Source: Thermogemmatispora tikiterensis (GTDB lineage Bacteria; Chloroflexota; Ktedonobacteria; Ktedonobacterales; Ktedonobacteraceae). From it: DNA of 64,000 nucleotides. The notes under the pieces are model-generated. The model ran no database searches. It saw only the letters and a program-made list of their open reading frames with translations, and was not told the DNA's origin. Positions 40,803 to 48,601 of the stretch are shown here, in pieces. Where the stretch lies: the NCBI RefSeq assembly GCF_003268475.1, contig NZ_MCIF01000002.1:288570-352569 (forward strand), read 5' to 3'. Position 1 is the stretch's first letter; every line of letters starts with the position of its first letter. A program made the translations under genes and the position numbers.

Positions 40803-43406
40803 ATGCCCGGTCTACCGCCCTCCTCCCAGAGGGAGCCGATCACGACCACAATAGCTGCCGTTAGTCCACGCTACAGCCAATCGCTCAGCCAGCTGCTGGC
40901 CGAAGTGCGCTCCTCAGAGCAAGGACTGGCCGAGGAAGAAGCGCGTCGCCGCTTGCGCCAATTCGGTCCCAACGAGGTCGCGGCTGAGCGGACCAGCTCG
41001 GGGGTGGTCCAGCTCGTACGGCTCTTCCTCAACCCGTTAGTCGCCGTTTTGCTGCTGGCGAGCCTGGTCTCCGCCTTGCTCGGCGAGCTGACCAACGCTC
41101 TCATCATTGCGATTATCGTCCTCCTGAGCCTGGTGCTGAACTTCTTGCAGAGCTATCGCTCTCAGCGGGCCGTCGAGCGCCTGCGTTCGTCTGTCGCCCC
41201 TGTGGCTCACGTCTTGCGCGATGGCCGCTGGCAAGATCTCCCCCGCCGGCTGCTGGTTCCCGGCGATGTCATTCGCCTGGCCGCCGGTGACCTGGTGCCA
41301 GCAGATGCTCGTCTGATAGAGGCCCTGGATCTCCATGTACAACAGGCCGCGCTCACAGGTGAATCGCTGCCGGTCGCTAAATGGGCCGAGGAGACAGCAA
41401 TCACGCCGGCCCATCCCGCCGAAGCCCCCAGCTGGGTCTTCCTCGGCACCTCCGTGGTGAGTGGCAGCGCCCTTGCCCTCGTGGTAGCCACAGGTCCACG
41501 GACAGCCTTCGGGGATGTGGCCATTCGTCTGGCTCAGCGTCCGCCTGAAACCGAGTTTGAGCGCGGCCTCCGCCGCTTCAGCTTCCTCATTCTGGAAACA
41601 GTCTTCTTTCTAACGCTCTTTGTGTTTCTCACCGGTGTCCTTCTGCGTCACCCGCTTTTCGAGTCCGTACTCTTCGCTCTGGCTCTGGCAGTTGGGCTAA
41701 CGCCTGAGTTCCTGCCGATGATCGTCACCATTACCCTGGGACAGGGAGCCGTGCGCATGGCCAGGCGCAAGGTCATTGTCAAGCATTTGGAGGCGATCCA
41801 GAACTTTGGCAGCATTGATATCCTGTGCACGGATAAAACCGGTACTCTGACCAGGGGAGAGATGACGCTACAAGAGGCCTGTGATCTAGGGGGGCAGGCC
41901 TCCGAGCGTACCCTCTTCTTCGCTTACCTCAACAGTGCCCTCCAGACCGGTTTCAACAGCCCGCTTGATCAAGCGATCCAACGCAGCGGCGCTTTCTCGC
42001 TGGCCGCCTATCGCAAGTGTGGCGAGATCCCCTTTGATTTTGAGCGGCGCCGCCTCTCCATCATCGTCGAGCGGACCAACACCGCCAGACGGCTCCTCAT
42101 TATCAAGGGGGCCCCCGAGCATATTCTTCCGCTCTGCACTAGCTGCGAGCTGGATGGCGTAGCCCAGCCGCTGACAGCTGCCCTGCGAGGTGAGGCTGAA
42201 GCTCTCCATCAGCGCTTCAGTCAGGAAGGGCTGCGCGTGCTCGCCGTGGCCTATCGGGAACTGCCTCAGCAGGAGCGCTATAGCCAGGCGGACGAGCAGG
42301 GCCTGACCTTGTTGGGGTTGCTGACCTTTGTCGATCCACCCCAGGCCGGTGTCGCTGAGGCCATTGACGCCCTGGCCCAGGACGGCGTTCAGGTCAAGAT
42401 CGTCACAGGCGATAACGAGCTGGTAGCTCGTCATATCTGTCGCCAGGTAGGGCTAGATCCAGCGCGCGTGCTGGTAGGCAGCCAGCTAGAACGCATGAGC
42501 GATGCCGCCTTACTTGGCGCAGTGGAACATGTCACGCTCTTCGCTCGTGTCTCACCTGCACAGAAAAGTCGCATTTTGCTGGCCCTCAAACGCCGTGGTC
42601 ATGTCGTGGGCTTCCTGGGCGATGGCATCAATGACGCGCCCTCGCTGCACGCGGCAGATGTAGGGATCTCGGTCGCCGGTGCCGTCGACATCGCCAGGGA
42701 GGCCGCCAGCATTCTCCTCCTGGAGCAGAGCCTGCAGGTGCTCCACGCAGGCATTCTGGAGGGGCGCAGGGCCTTCGGCAACGTGATGAAATACCTTCTG
42801 ATGGGTACCAGCTCCAACTTTGGGAACGTCTTCAGCATGGCCGGAGCCTTTCTCCTCTTGCCTTTTCTGCCGATGCTGCCGGCCCAGATTCTGCTCAATA
42901 ATTTTCTCTACGACCTGGCGCAGGTCACCATTCCCACCGACCACGTCGATGCCAGCCTGATGCTCAAGCCGCAGCGCTGGAACATCGGCCTGATCCGCAA
43001 CTTCATGCTGCTGGTCGGACCCATCAGTTCGCTCTACGATTTCTTGACCTTTTTTGTCATGCTTGCGGTCTTTCATGCCTCCGAGGCCCTCTTTCACACC
43101 GGCTGGTTCATCGAGTCCCTGGCGACGCAGACCCTGGTGATCTTCGTGATCCGTACCGCTGGTCATCCACTGCGCAGTCGTCCCAGCCTGCCGTTGACGC
43201 TCACCACCCTGGCAGTGGTCGGCTGCGGGCTGCTGCTGCCCTGGACGCCGCTGGCCGCTCCACTGGGCTTTGTGCCGTTGCCTGCCGGCTACTTCCTCTT
43301 CCTGGCAGTGGCCACCCTGACCTACCTGGCACTGGTCGAGCTGGTAAAGGGGCGCCTGTTGCCAACCGGCCAGCAAACTGGCCTACCGGGTCAGGCGCAA
43401 CCCTGA
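40803..43406 (+). CDS. mgtA: magnesium-transporting P-type ATPase (MgtA/MgtB type)
   Basis: 867 residues with the P3B layout. The N-terminal cation-ATPase domain has LAEEEARRRLRQFGPNEVA. The actuator has AALTGESLPVAKW. The MgtA-specific stretch is VGLTPEFLPMIVTITLGQGAVRMARRKVIVKHLEAIQNFG, running into LCTDKTGTLTRGEMTL. The hinge GFLGDGINDAPSLHAADVGISV and the C-terminal helices (GTSSNFGNVFSMAGAFLLLPFLPMLPAQILLNN) also fit. In enterobacteria the enzyme imports Mg2+. Its placement in a stress regulon parallels mycobacterial CtpF. The ribosome site is GAAGGAG. Confidence 0.93.
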   Translation: MPGLPPSSQREPITTTIAAVSPRYSQSLSQLLAEVRSSEQGLAEEEARRRLRQFGPNEVAAERTSSGVVQLVRLFLNPLVAVLLLASLVSALLGELTNALIIAIIVLLSLVLNFLQSYRSQRAVERLRSSVAPVAHVLRDGRWQDLPRRLLVPGDVIRLAAGDLVPADARLIEALDLHVQQAALTGESLPVAKWAEETAITPAHPAEAPSWVFLGTSVVSGSALALVVATGPRTAFGDVAIRLAQRPPETEFERGLRRFSFLILETVFFLTLFVFLTGVLLRHPLFESVLFALALAVGLTPEFLPMIVTITLGQGAVRMARRKVIVKHLEAIQNFGSIDILCTDKTGTLTRGEMTLQEACDLGGQASERTLFFAYLNSALQTGFNSPLDQAIQRSGAFSLAAYRKCGEIPFDFERRRLSIIVERTNTARRLLIIKGAPEHILPLCTSCELDGVAQPLTAALRGEAEALHQRFSQEGLRVLAVAYRELPQQERYSQADEQGLTLLGLLTFVDPPQAGVAEAIDALAQDGVQVKIVTGDNELVARHICRQVGLDPARVLVGSQLERMSDAALLGAVEHVTLFARVSPAQKSRILLALKRRGHVVGFLGDGINDAPSLHAADVGISVAGAVDIAREAASILLLEQSLQVLHAGILEGRRAFGNVMKYLLMGTSSNFGNVFSMAGAFLLLPFLPMLPAQILLNNFLYDLAQVTIPTDHVDASLMLKPQRWNIGLIRNFMLLVGPISSLYDFLTFFVMLAVFHASEALFHTGWFIESLATQTLVIFVIRTAGHPLRSRPSLPLTLTTLAVVGCGLLLPWTPLAAPLGFVPLPAGYFLFLAVATLTYLALVELVKGRLLPTGQQTGLPGQAQP

Positions 43407-43437
43407 GCGGCGCCAGCGGCTCCTGACCAGAATCAAA

Positions 43438-43489
43438 CGCCGTCAGCTCTGCAGAGGCAGCGATGGAATCTTCTGCAAAGCTGACGGCG
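43438..43489. terminator. 17-bp hairpin (one mismatch) between convergent genes
   Basis: CGCCGTCAGCT pairs with 43479-43489. After one mismatch, TGCAGA pairs with TCTGCA; the loop is 16 nt. It lies 31 nt after the MgtA stop and 94 nt from the SHOCT-gene stop on the other strand. There is no U-tract. Confidence 0.6.
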
Positions 43490-43582
43490 GCGCACGGGCG
43501 GACCAGCTATCTGCAGTGTCCAAGACAAGATGCCTGCCCGATAAACGTCTGTGCTTCGCCGTTGCTGGTTCTTCCTCCGGGA

Positions 43583-43855
43583 TCATTGCCGGCTCTCCTC
43601 AGAAGAGCGCAGACGGGCTAGCATTTCGTCAAAGGTCGCGGCGTCGATTTCTCCGCGCGCGTAGCGCTCCTGCAGAATCTGCAAGGGAGAGCGATTCGGC
43701 CCCGAGGGATACAGGCGAGACGGTCCTCCTGAGAACCAGCCTTTCCCTCTGGCCAGACGGAACAGGGTCCAGGCCAGGGCCGCCAGCAAGATCAGCCAGA
43801 GAACGGCCCCGAGCCACATCCAAAGCATGCCTCCGCAGCCAAAGCCCCACATCAT
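43583..43855 (-). CDS. small membrane protein with C-terminal SHOCT domain
   Basis: 90 residues: a Gly/Trp/Met-rich start, one membrane helix (LGAVLWLILLAALAWTLFRLA), a linker, and a SHOCT motif (PLQILQERYARGEIDAATFDEMLARL). SHOCT ends occur on many small stress-related membrane proteins and may mediate oligomerisation. The ATG at 43855 follows GAGGTG by 6 nt. Confidence 0.85.
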   Translation of the reverse strand: MMWGFGCGGMLWMWLGAVLWLILLAALAWTLFRLARGKGWFSGGPSRLYPSGPNRSPLQILQERYARGEIDAATFDEMLARLRSSEESRQ

Positions 43856-43930
43856 CAGGATCACCTCATTTCTTGAGCGTTTCCTCTCCTTGAACAAGCC
43901 AGGCGCACTCGTTGCCTTGCTTCAGATACT

Positions 43931-43996
43931 ATAATCCGCTCCCACGCTCTCAACCTGTTCACTGCGCCGCCCAATTGACTCACAATGCCCTCACAG
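43931..43996 (-). promoter_or_regulatory. four-box promoter of the SHOCT gene
   Basis: Half-sites TCTCAA (43948), TCACTG (43959), TCACAA (43980) and TCACAG (43991) stand at spacings 11, 21 and 11. The -10 position holds GATTAT (43931-43936), weak at its first base but at the expected distance of 10 nt. Confidence 0.65.
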
Positions 43997-44057
43997 GATG
44001 CCGGTGAGTTGAGGAGAAGCATGCGGCGCGCTGTCTCTTGCCCCTCTGGCGGCCCGT

Positions 44058-44122
44058 CGTGATAGAACTGAGAGGAAGGCGGCCAGGGAAGAGAGCGGAT
44101 CGTGAGCTGGACGCGCTAGGCT
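44058..44122 (+). promoter_or_regulatory. four-box promoter of the acyl-CoA synthetase/GNAT gene
   Basis: Half-sites CGTGAT (44058), TGAGAG (44069), AGAGAG (44090) and CGTGAG (44101) stand at spacings 11, 21 and 11. The -10 TAGGCT starts at 44117, 10 nt after the last box, and is identical to the baeRF -10. Confidence 0.7.
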
Positions 44123-44183
44123 GGTGGTCGAGACCAACAGGATACAAGTACGCTCTCACATGCTGAGGAAAGGAGCAACCGCC

Positions 44184-46979
44184 ATGCCCCAGCCCCGACC
44201 CCTGCCGGGGGGGTCAGCAGCGTCGAAGGGGCAGCCGACCACACTCTTTGACCTGCCCTTTTCGCACCCCCTGCGTGTCTTCTTTGCGCCTCGCAGTATC
44301 GCCGTCGTTGGAGCCACTGAGCGCCCAGGCAGCGTCGGGCGAGCCGTGCTCGCGAATCTGACCACTGCTCCTTTTGGCGGCTCCGTCTTTCCGGTCAATC
44401 TCCATCGCTCCAGTGTGCTCGGCAGGCGCGCCTACCCGCGCGTCACGGATCTTCCAGCGCCGGTGGATCTGGTCGTGATTGCTACGCCGGCGGAGACCGT
44501 CCCTTCGGTGATTGCCGACTGCGTGGCCGCCGGGGTCGAAGGGGCGATCATTCTCACTGCTGGTTTTCGCGAGCGAGGTCCAGCTGGCCAGGCCCTGGAG
44601 CGCCAGGTCCTCGAAGAGGCGCGACGCGGCGGACTGCGGCTTCTGGGACCCAACTGTCTGGGCCTGATGAACCCGCGCCTGGGGCTGAATGCGACCTTCG
44701 CCAGCGGGATGGCCCTGCCGGGACAGATCGCCTTCCTGAGCCAGAGCGGGGCCTTATGCAGCGCCATTCTCGATTGGAGCCTGCAGGAGCACATCGGCTT
44801 CAGCGCCTTTGTCTCGGTCGGTTCGATGCTCGACCTCGGCTGGGGGGAGTTGCTCGACTACCTGGGGGATGATCCGCATACCGGCTGCATTCTCCTCTAT
44901 CTGGAGACCGTGGGCGACGCTCGGGCCTTCCTCTCCGCGGCCCGGGCCGTGGCACGGCGCAAACCCGTGATCCTCTTGAAAGGGGGTCAAACTCCCGAGG
45001 CTTTGCAAGCTGCCATCTCCCACACGGGGGCCATCGCCGTGCGCCAGGAGATCTTCGAGGCAGCCTGTAGTCGCTGCGGCCTGCTGCAGGTGGAGAGCAT
45101 CGACGAGCTGTTCGCGATGGCAGAGGTGTTGGCGCGGCAGCCCCGCCCCCAGGGGCCACACTTCACCATCGTGACCAACGCGGGCGGTGCCGGTGTGCTG
45201 GCTGCCGATGCGCTGGCGAAAGCCGGGGGGACGCTGACCCCGCTCTCCTCGGAGACACGGGCCGCCCTCGATGCGCTGCTCCCCCCCTACTGGAGTCGCC
45301 AGAACCCGGTAGACATCCTGGGGGATGCCGATCCCGAACGCTATGCCCGGGCCATCGCCATCCTCTCTCGTGAGCCGGCCAGCGATGGCTTGCTGGTCAT
45401 TCTGACCCCCCAGGCCATGAGCGACCCCACCCGTACCGCCGAGCGCGTAGTTAAGGCCGTGGCAGGTAGCACCCGGCCCGTGCTGGCAAGCTGGATGGGA
45501 GGCAGCAGCGTGGCAGCGGGCCACGAGATTCTGACGCGCGCCGGCATTCCGACATTTGCTTCCCCGGATACGGCGGCCCGCGCTTTCTGCGCCATGTGGC
45601 GCGCCAGCAAGCATCTACAGGGCCTCTACGAGACGCCCAGTGTGGTGGACGATCCCGAGGAGAGCGCCGGTCGGCGCGCGCAGGTCGCCGGCTGGCTAAC
45701 GGCGGCCCGCCAGGCCGGGCACACGCTGCTCAGCGAGCCGGAGGCGAAAGCGGTCCTTCAGGCATACGGCATACCGACCGTCGAGACCCGCATCGCGCTC
45801 ACCGAAGACGAGGTGGTCCAGCAGGCGGAGCAGCTCGGCTACCCGGTGGTCCTGAAGCTACTCTCCCCTACGATCACCCACAAGAGCCGTATGGGGGGCG
45901 TCCGCCTCGCCCTACGCACGGCTGAGGAGGTACGGCAGGCCTACCGGGCCATCGCCGAGGCTGCAGAGCGCCAGGCGGGAGCCGGGCAGATGCAGGGGGT
46001 TACGGTGCAGCCGATGGTCACGCTGGAGGGCTACGAGCTGATCGTGGGCAGCTTCTGCGACCCCCAGTTTGGGCCGGTCCTGCTCTTTGGCAGCGGCGGA
46101 CGCCTGGTCGAGGTGCAACGCGATACCGCTCTGGCGCTGCCGCCGCTGACCACGACGCTGGCGCGACGCCTGCTGGAGCGCACGCGCATCTTTGCCGCCC
46201 TCCAACATGGGGCTGCTGGCCTGCCAGCGGTGGATCTGACGGCACTCGAACGCCTGCTCGTGCGTTTCAGCCTGCTCCTGGTCGAGCAGCCGCTGATCAG
46301 GGAGTGCGACATCAACCCCGTGCTGGCGGCAGGCGATCATCTGCTTGCGCTCGATGCCCGGATCGTGCTGCATTCGATTGATGTGCCCGAAATAGCACTG
46401 CCGCGCCCGGCGATTCGTCCCTACCCAAGCCACTACATCGGGAGCTGGCAGCTCCCTGATGGCACACCGGTGACGATCCGCCCGATTCGCCCGGAAGACG
46501 AGCCGCTGATGGTGCGCTTCCACGAACGGCTCTCGGAGCGCAGTGTCTATCTGCGCTGGCTGCATGTCCTTGGTCTGAGTCAACGCATCGCCCATGAGCG
46601 GCTGGTAGATCGCTGCTTCATCGACTACGATCGAGAGCTGGCCCTGGTAGCCGTGGCTCGGGAGGAGCCGTCGGGCGCTGGCACAGGGACGGCAGAGACT
46701 CTGCTGGGGGTCGGGCGTCTGATCAAGCTGCCCGGGGGAGAGGAGGCCGAGTTTGCGCTGCTGATTGCCGATCAGGTGCAGGGGCAGGGACTGGGAACCG
46801 AGCTGCTGCGGCGCTTGCTGGAGATCGCCCGGCAGGAGGGCTTGCGACGCTTGCAGGGCCGCATACTGCCAGAGAACCAGGCCATGCTGCGGATCTGTCG
46901 CAAGCTTGGCTTCCAGCTGACCTACAATCGCGAGGAGCAGCTGATGCAGGCAACCTCCCTATTGCCAGAAGGGAGCTGA
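44184..46979 (+). CDS. ADP-forming acyl-CoA synthetase-like protein fused to GNAT acetyltransferase (Pat type)
   Basis: 931 residues. Domain 1 is a CoA-binding Rossmann fold (FFAPRSIAVVGATERPGSVGRAVLANL). Next come the succinyl-CoA-ligase-like domains with ISHTGAIAVRQEIFE, which holds the His that is phosphorylated in ADP-forming acetyl-CoA synthetases. An ATP-grasp half follows (YPVVLKLLSPTITHKSRMGGVRLAL). The last 175 residues are a GNAT domain (VTIRPIRPEDEPLMVRFHERLSERSVYLRWL; acetyl-CoA loop VQGQGLGTELLRRLLEIA). The overall order is that of Salmonella Pat/E. coli PatZ lysine acetyltransferases. The retained His leaves real synthetase activity possible. The ATG at 44184 is 8 nt after AAAGGAG. 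Confidence 0.9.
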   Translation: MPQPRPLPGGSAASKGQPTTLFDLPFSHPLRVFFAPRSIAVVGATERPGSVGRAVLANLTTAPFGGSVFPVNLHRSSVLGRRAYPRVTDLPAPVDLVVIATPAETVPSVIADCVAAGVEGAIILTAGFRERGPAGQALERQVLEEARRGGLRLLGPNCLGLMNPRLGLNATFASGMALPGQIAFLSQSGALCSAILDWSLQEHIGFSAFVSVGSMLDLGWGELLDYLGDDPHTGCILLYLETVGDARAFLSAARAVARRKPVILLKGGQTPEALQAAISHTGAIAVRQEIFEAACSRCGLLQVESIDELFAMAEVLARQPRPQGPHFTIVTNAGGAGVLAADALAKAGGTLTPLSSETRAALDALLPPYWSRQNPVDILGDADPERYARAIAILSREPASDGLLVILTPQAMSDPTRTAERVVKAVAGSTRPVLASWMGGSSVAAGHEILTRAGIPTFASPDTAARAFCAMWRASKHLQGLYETPSVVDDPEESAGRRAQVAGWLTAARQAGHTLLSEPEAKAVLQAYGIPTVETRIALTEDEVVQQAEQLGYPVVLKLLSPTITHKSRMGGVRLALRTAEEVRQAYRAIAEAAERQAGAGQMQGVTVQPMVTLEGYELIVGSFCDPQFGPVLLFGSGGRLVEVQRDTALALPPLTTTLARRLLERTRIFAALQHGAAGLPAVDLTALERLLVRFSLLLVEQPLIRECDINPVLAAGDHLLALDARIVLHSIDVPEIALPRPAIRPYPSHYIGSWQLPDGTPVTIRPIRPEDEPLMVRFHERLSERSVYLRWLHVLGLSQRIAHERLVDRCFIDYDRELALVAVAREEPSGAGTGTAETLLGVGRLIKLPGGEEAEFALLIADQVQGQGLGTELLRRLLEIARQEGLRRLQGRILPENQAMLRICRKLGFQLTYNREEQLMQATSLLPEGS

Positions 46980-47022
46980 TCAGGGCAGAGAACGCTTCCC
47001 GTGAGGAAGGGAAGAAAGCGCG

Positions 47023-47100
47023 CGCAAGGGAGCTGGCAGCGGATCGGCCTCGCAAAGTCTGTACTGGCCCACCGGGGCCAGGGGCTGGAGCTCCCTTGCG
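47023..47100. terminator. nested inverted repeats between convergent genes
   Basis: CGCAAGGGAGCT (47023-47034) pairs perfectly with 47089-47100. A second hairpin, CTGGCCC with its complement, sits in the 54-nt loop. The structure lies 44 nt after the GNAT-fusion stop and 28 nt from the UspA stop on the other strand. Confidence 0.5.
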
Positions 47101-47127
47101 TCAGTTGTCGCTGCAGCTGGCGACCGC

Positions 47128-48156
47128 TCAGTCAAGGTCGTCCTGCAGCGTGCCCCAGGGTGTGCGCGGCGCCTCTTCGATTCCCTGGGGACGAACGATC
47201 AGCAGCGGCAGGCGGGTCCGGGCCAGCACCCGCTCGGTCACGCTCCCCAGGAGCCAGCGCTGCAGACCCTCTCTGCCGTGGGTGGACATGGCCAGCAGAT
47301 CACAGCCCCGGGACAGAGGCGTGTCTGCCAGGTCCTGGCCCTGCTCAGCCACATCAAGGATGGTTTGCGCTACATCAGAGCCGGTATGCACCGACCAGGT
47401 GAGCTCAAGCTGCAGGCCAGCGACCTGGGGGGCGACAAGCCCGGCGCGGATCTGTTCCACGGTGGTCGCCAGATAGCGTCGGGCCCGGGCCAGGCGCCGT
47501 TCGCGCTCGTGTTGGGCCGCCTCATCAGCAGGCTCTTCCTCATCGGCCTCCACAACCGCTAGCAGATGCAGAGCGGCAGGGGCCGGAGCAGCCAGCGCAT
47601 GGATCAGAGCCGCAGCTGGCTCCAGGGCAGCCTTGGCCCGAACGGAACCATCAAGCGGTACCACGGCCCGAAAGGGGCGCTCGTATCCCGGTTGCGGACC
47701 GGCCAGCATCTCACCGTGAGCACGGAGCACCAGGACAGGGATAAGTGCGTGACGAATCAGCCTGAGCGCCACGCTACCCAGGGCCCAGCGCTGCAGACCT
47801 CGATAGCCATGACTGCAAAGCACCAGGAGGTCGGCGCCTACCTCTGGCCCAAGACGCAGCAGCTGATCGGCGGGGAGCCCCGAACGCACGATCTTTTCTG
47901 TGGGCACGTCATGGAGAATCGGCAGGGCGGCAACGTGCTGCAAATAGGCCTCTGCCGCTTCCGTGGCGCTCTCCAGCCATGAGTGCATTGTCACTGGATC
48001 AAGCGCGGTCGGGGCCCAGAGCAGCGCAGTACCAGTCTGCACAATGCGGGCCAGAATCAGGCTGCCTCCACTGGCACGTGCCAGCCGGGCCGCCACCGGG
48101 AGGGCCTGCTCTGCGCGCTGCGAGCCATCCAGCGGGACAAGAATACGGTGAAACAT
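47128..48156 (-). CDS. tandem universal stress protein (two UspA domains)
   Basis: 342 residues. Domain 1 runs from MFHRILVPLDGSQRAEQAL to LVLCSHGYRGLQRWALGSVALRLIRHALIPVLVL. Domain 2 runs from AVVPLDGSVRAKAALEPA to MSTHGREGLQRWLLGSVTERVLARTRLPLLIV. Both carry the G-x2-(L)-x-RW-x-(L)GSV ATP-binding end. The ATG follows AGGAGG by 6 nt; upstream in-frame codons have no ribosome site. It has its own four-box promoter and is divergent from the molybdoenzyme cluster. Confidence 0.92.
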   Translation of the reverse strand: MFHRILVPLDGSQRAEQALPVAARLARASGGSLILARIVQTGTALLWAPTALDPVTMHSWLESATEAAEAYLQHVAALPILHDVPTEKIVRSGLPADQLLRLGPEVGADLLVLCSHGYRGLQRWALGSVALRLIRHALIPVLVLRAHGEMLAGPQPGYERPFRAVVPLDGSVRAKAALEPAAALIHALAAPAPAALHLLAVVEADEEEPADEAAQHERERRLARARRYLATTVEQIRAGLVAPQVAGLQLELTWSVHTGSDVAQTILDVAEQGQDLADTPLSRGCDLLAMSTHGREGLQRWLLGSVTERVLARTRLPLLIVRPQGIEEAPRTPWGTLQDDLD

Positions 48157-48230
48157 CCATGACCTCCTGTTTCTCACAGGGCGCTGGCCCTTGCTCAGCC
48201 AGCTCGCCCAGCCTATTGTCTCTTGCCTGC

Positions 48231-48296
48231 AGTATCGCAGAACGAGCACACAAAGCGGTCTCAACCGTGACGGTGGGGCTCACAGCAGGATCACAG
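48231..48296 (-). promoter_or_regulatory. four-box promoter of the UspA gene at 48156
   Basis: Half-sites ACACAA (48248), TCTCAA (48259), TCACAG (48280) and TCACAG (48291) stand at spacings 11, 21 and 11. The -10 GATACT (48231-48236) is at the standard 10-nt distance. Confidence 0.68.
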
Positions 48297-48398
48297 CCCT
48301 CGCTCCCTCTGGCCACTGCCGATCTTACTCTCTCCGAAGGATGAGGCCAGAGGGAGAAGAGCGGCGCATCCACCGCCCATCCACTGGCAGGATGCAAG

Positions 48399-48415
48399 TG
48401 TGACGGAAGCGTGAC
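48399..48415 (+). promoter_or_regulatory. half-site dimer upstream of the molybdoenzyme cluster
   Basis: TGTGAC (48399) and CGTGAC (48410) are spaced by 11, pointing toward the gene at 48602. Unlike the other sites, no second dimer at +21 and no -10 at +10 could be found. A possible -10, TATAGT, lies at 48449. It may be a diverged or differently arranged member. Confidence 0.4.
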
Positions 48416-48601
48416 GTTCTCCCCGCGTCTCAGACCCGAACGGCGTGTTATAGTTGTCTTACAAAGACAAGAGAGAAAGACGCCCGGTCCGGTCGCTCGT
48501 GGCTGAGCCGTATCACAGGAAGCAGCTCTTTCATCCGTTGTCGTCCTCGCGCTGGCTCGAGTCTCTCTGGAGCAGGCAACGCAATAAGAAAGGAGAAGAT
48601 C

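Noticed and set aside
26145-48296. Reading the TCACAG/TGTGAT elements as CRP/FNR sites
   Set aside because: CRP/FNR sites are inverted repeats (TGTGA-N6-TCACA). Here the half-sites are all in the same direction at 11-bp steps, which does not fit a CRP/FNR dimer.
48449-48454. TATAGT as a four-box-type -10 for the molybdoenzyme operon
   Set aside because: The positions 16 and 27 nt upstream do not hold NGTGAN boxes, so it does not belong to the shared architecture, and no -35 is visible either.
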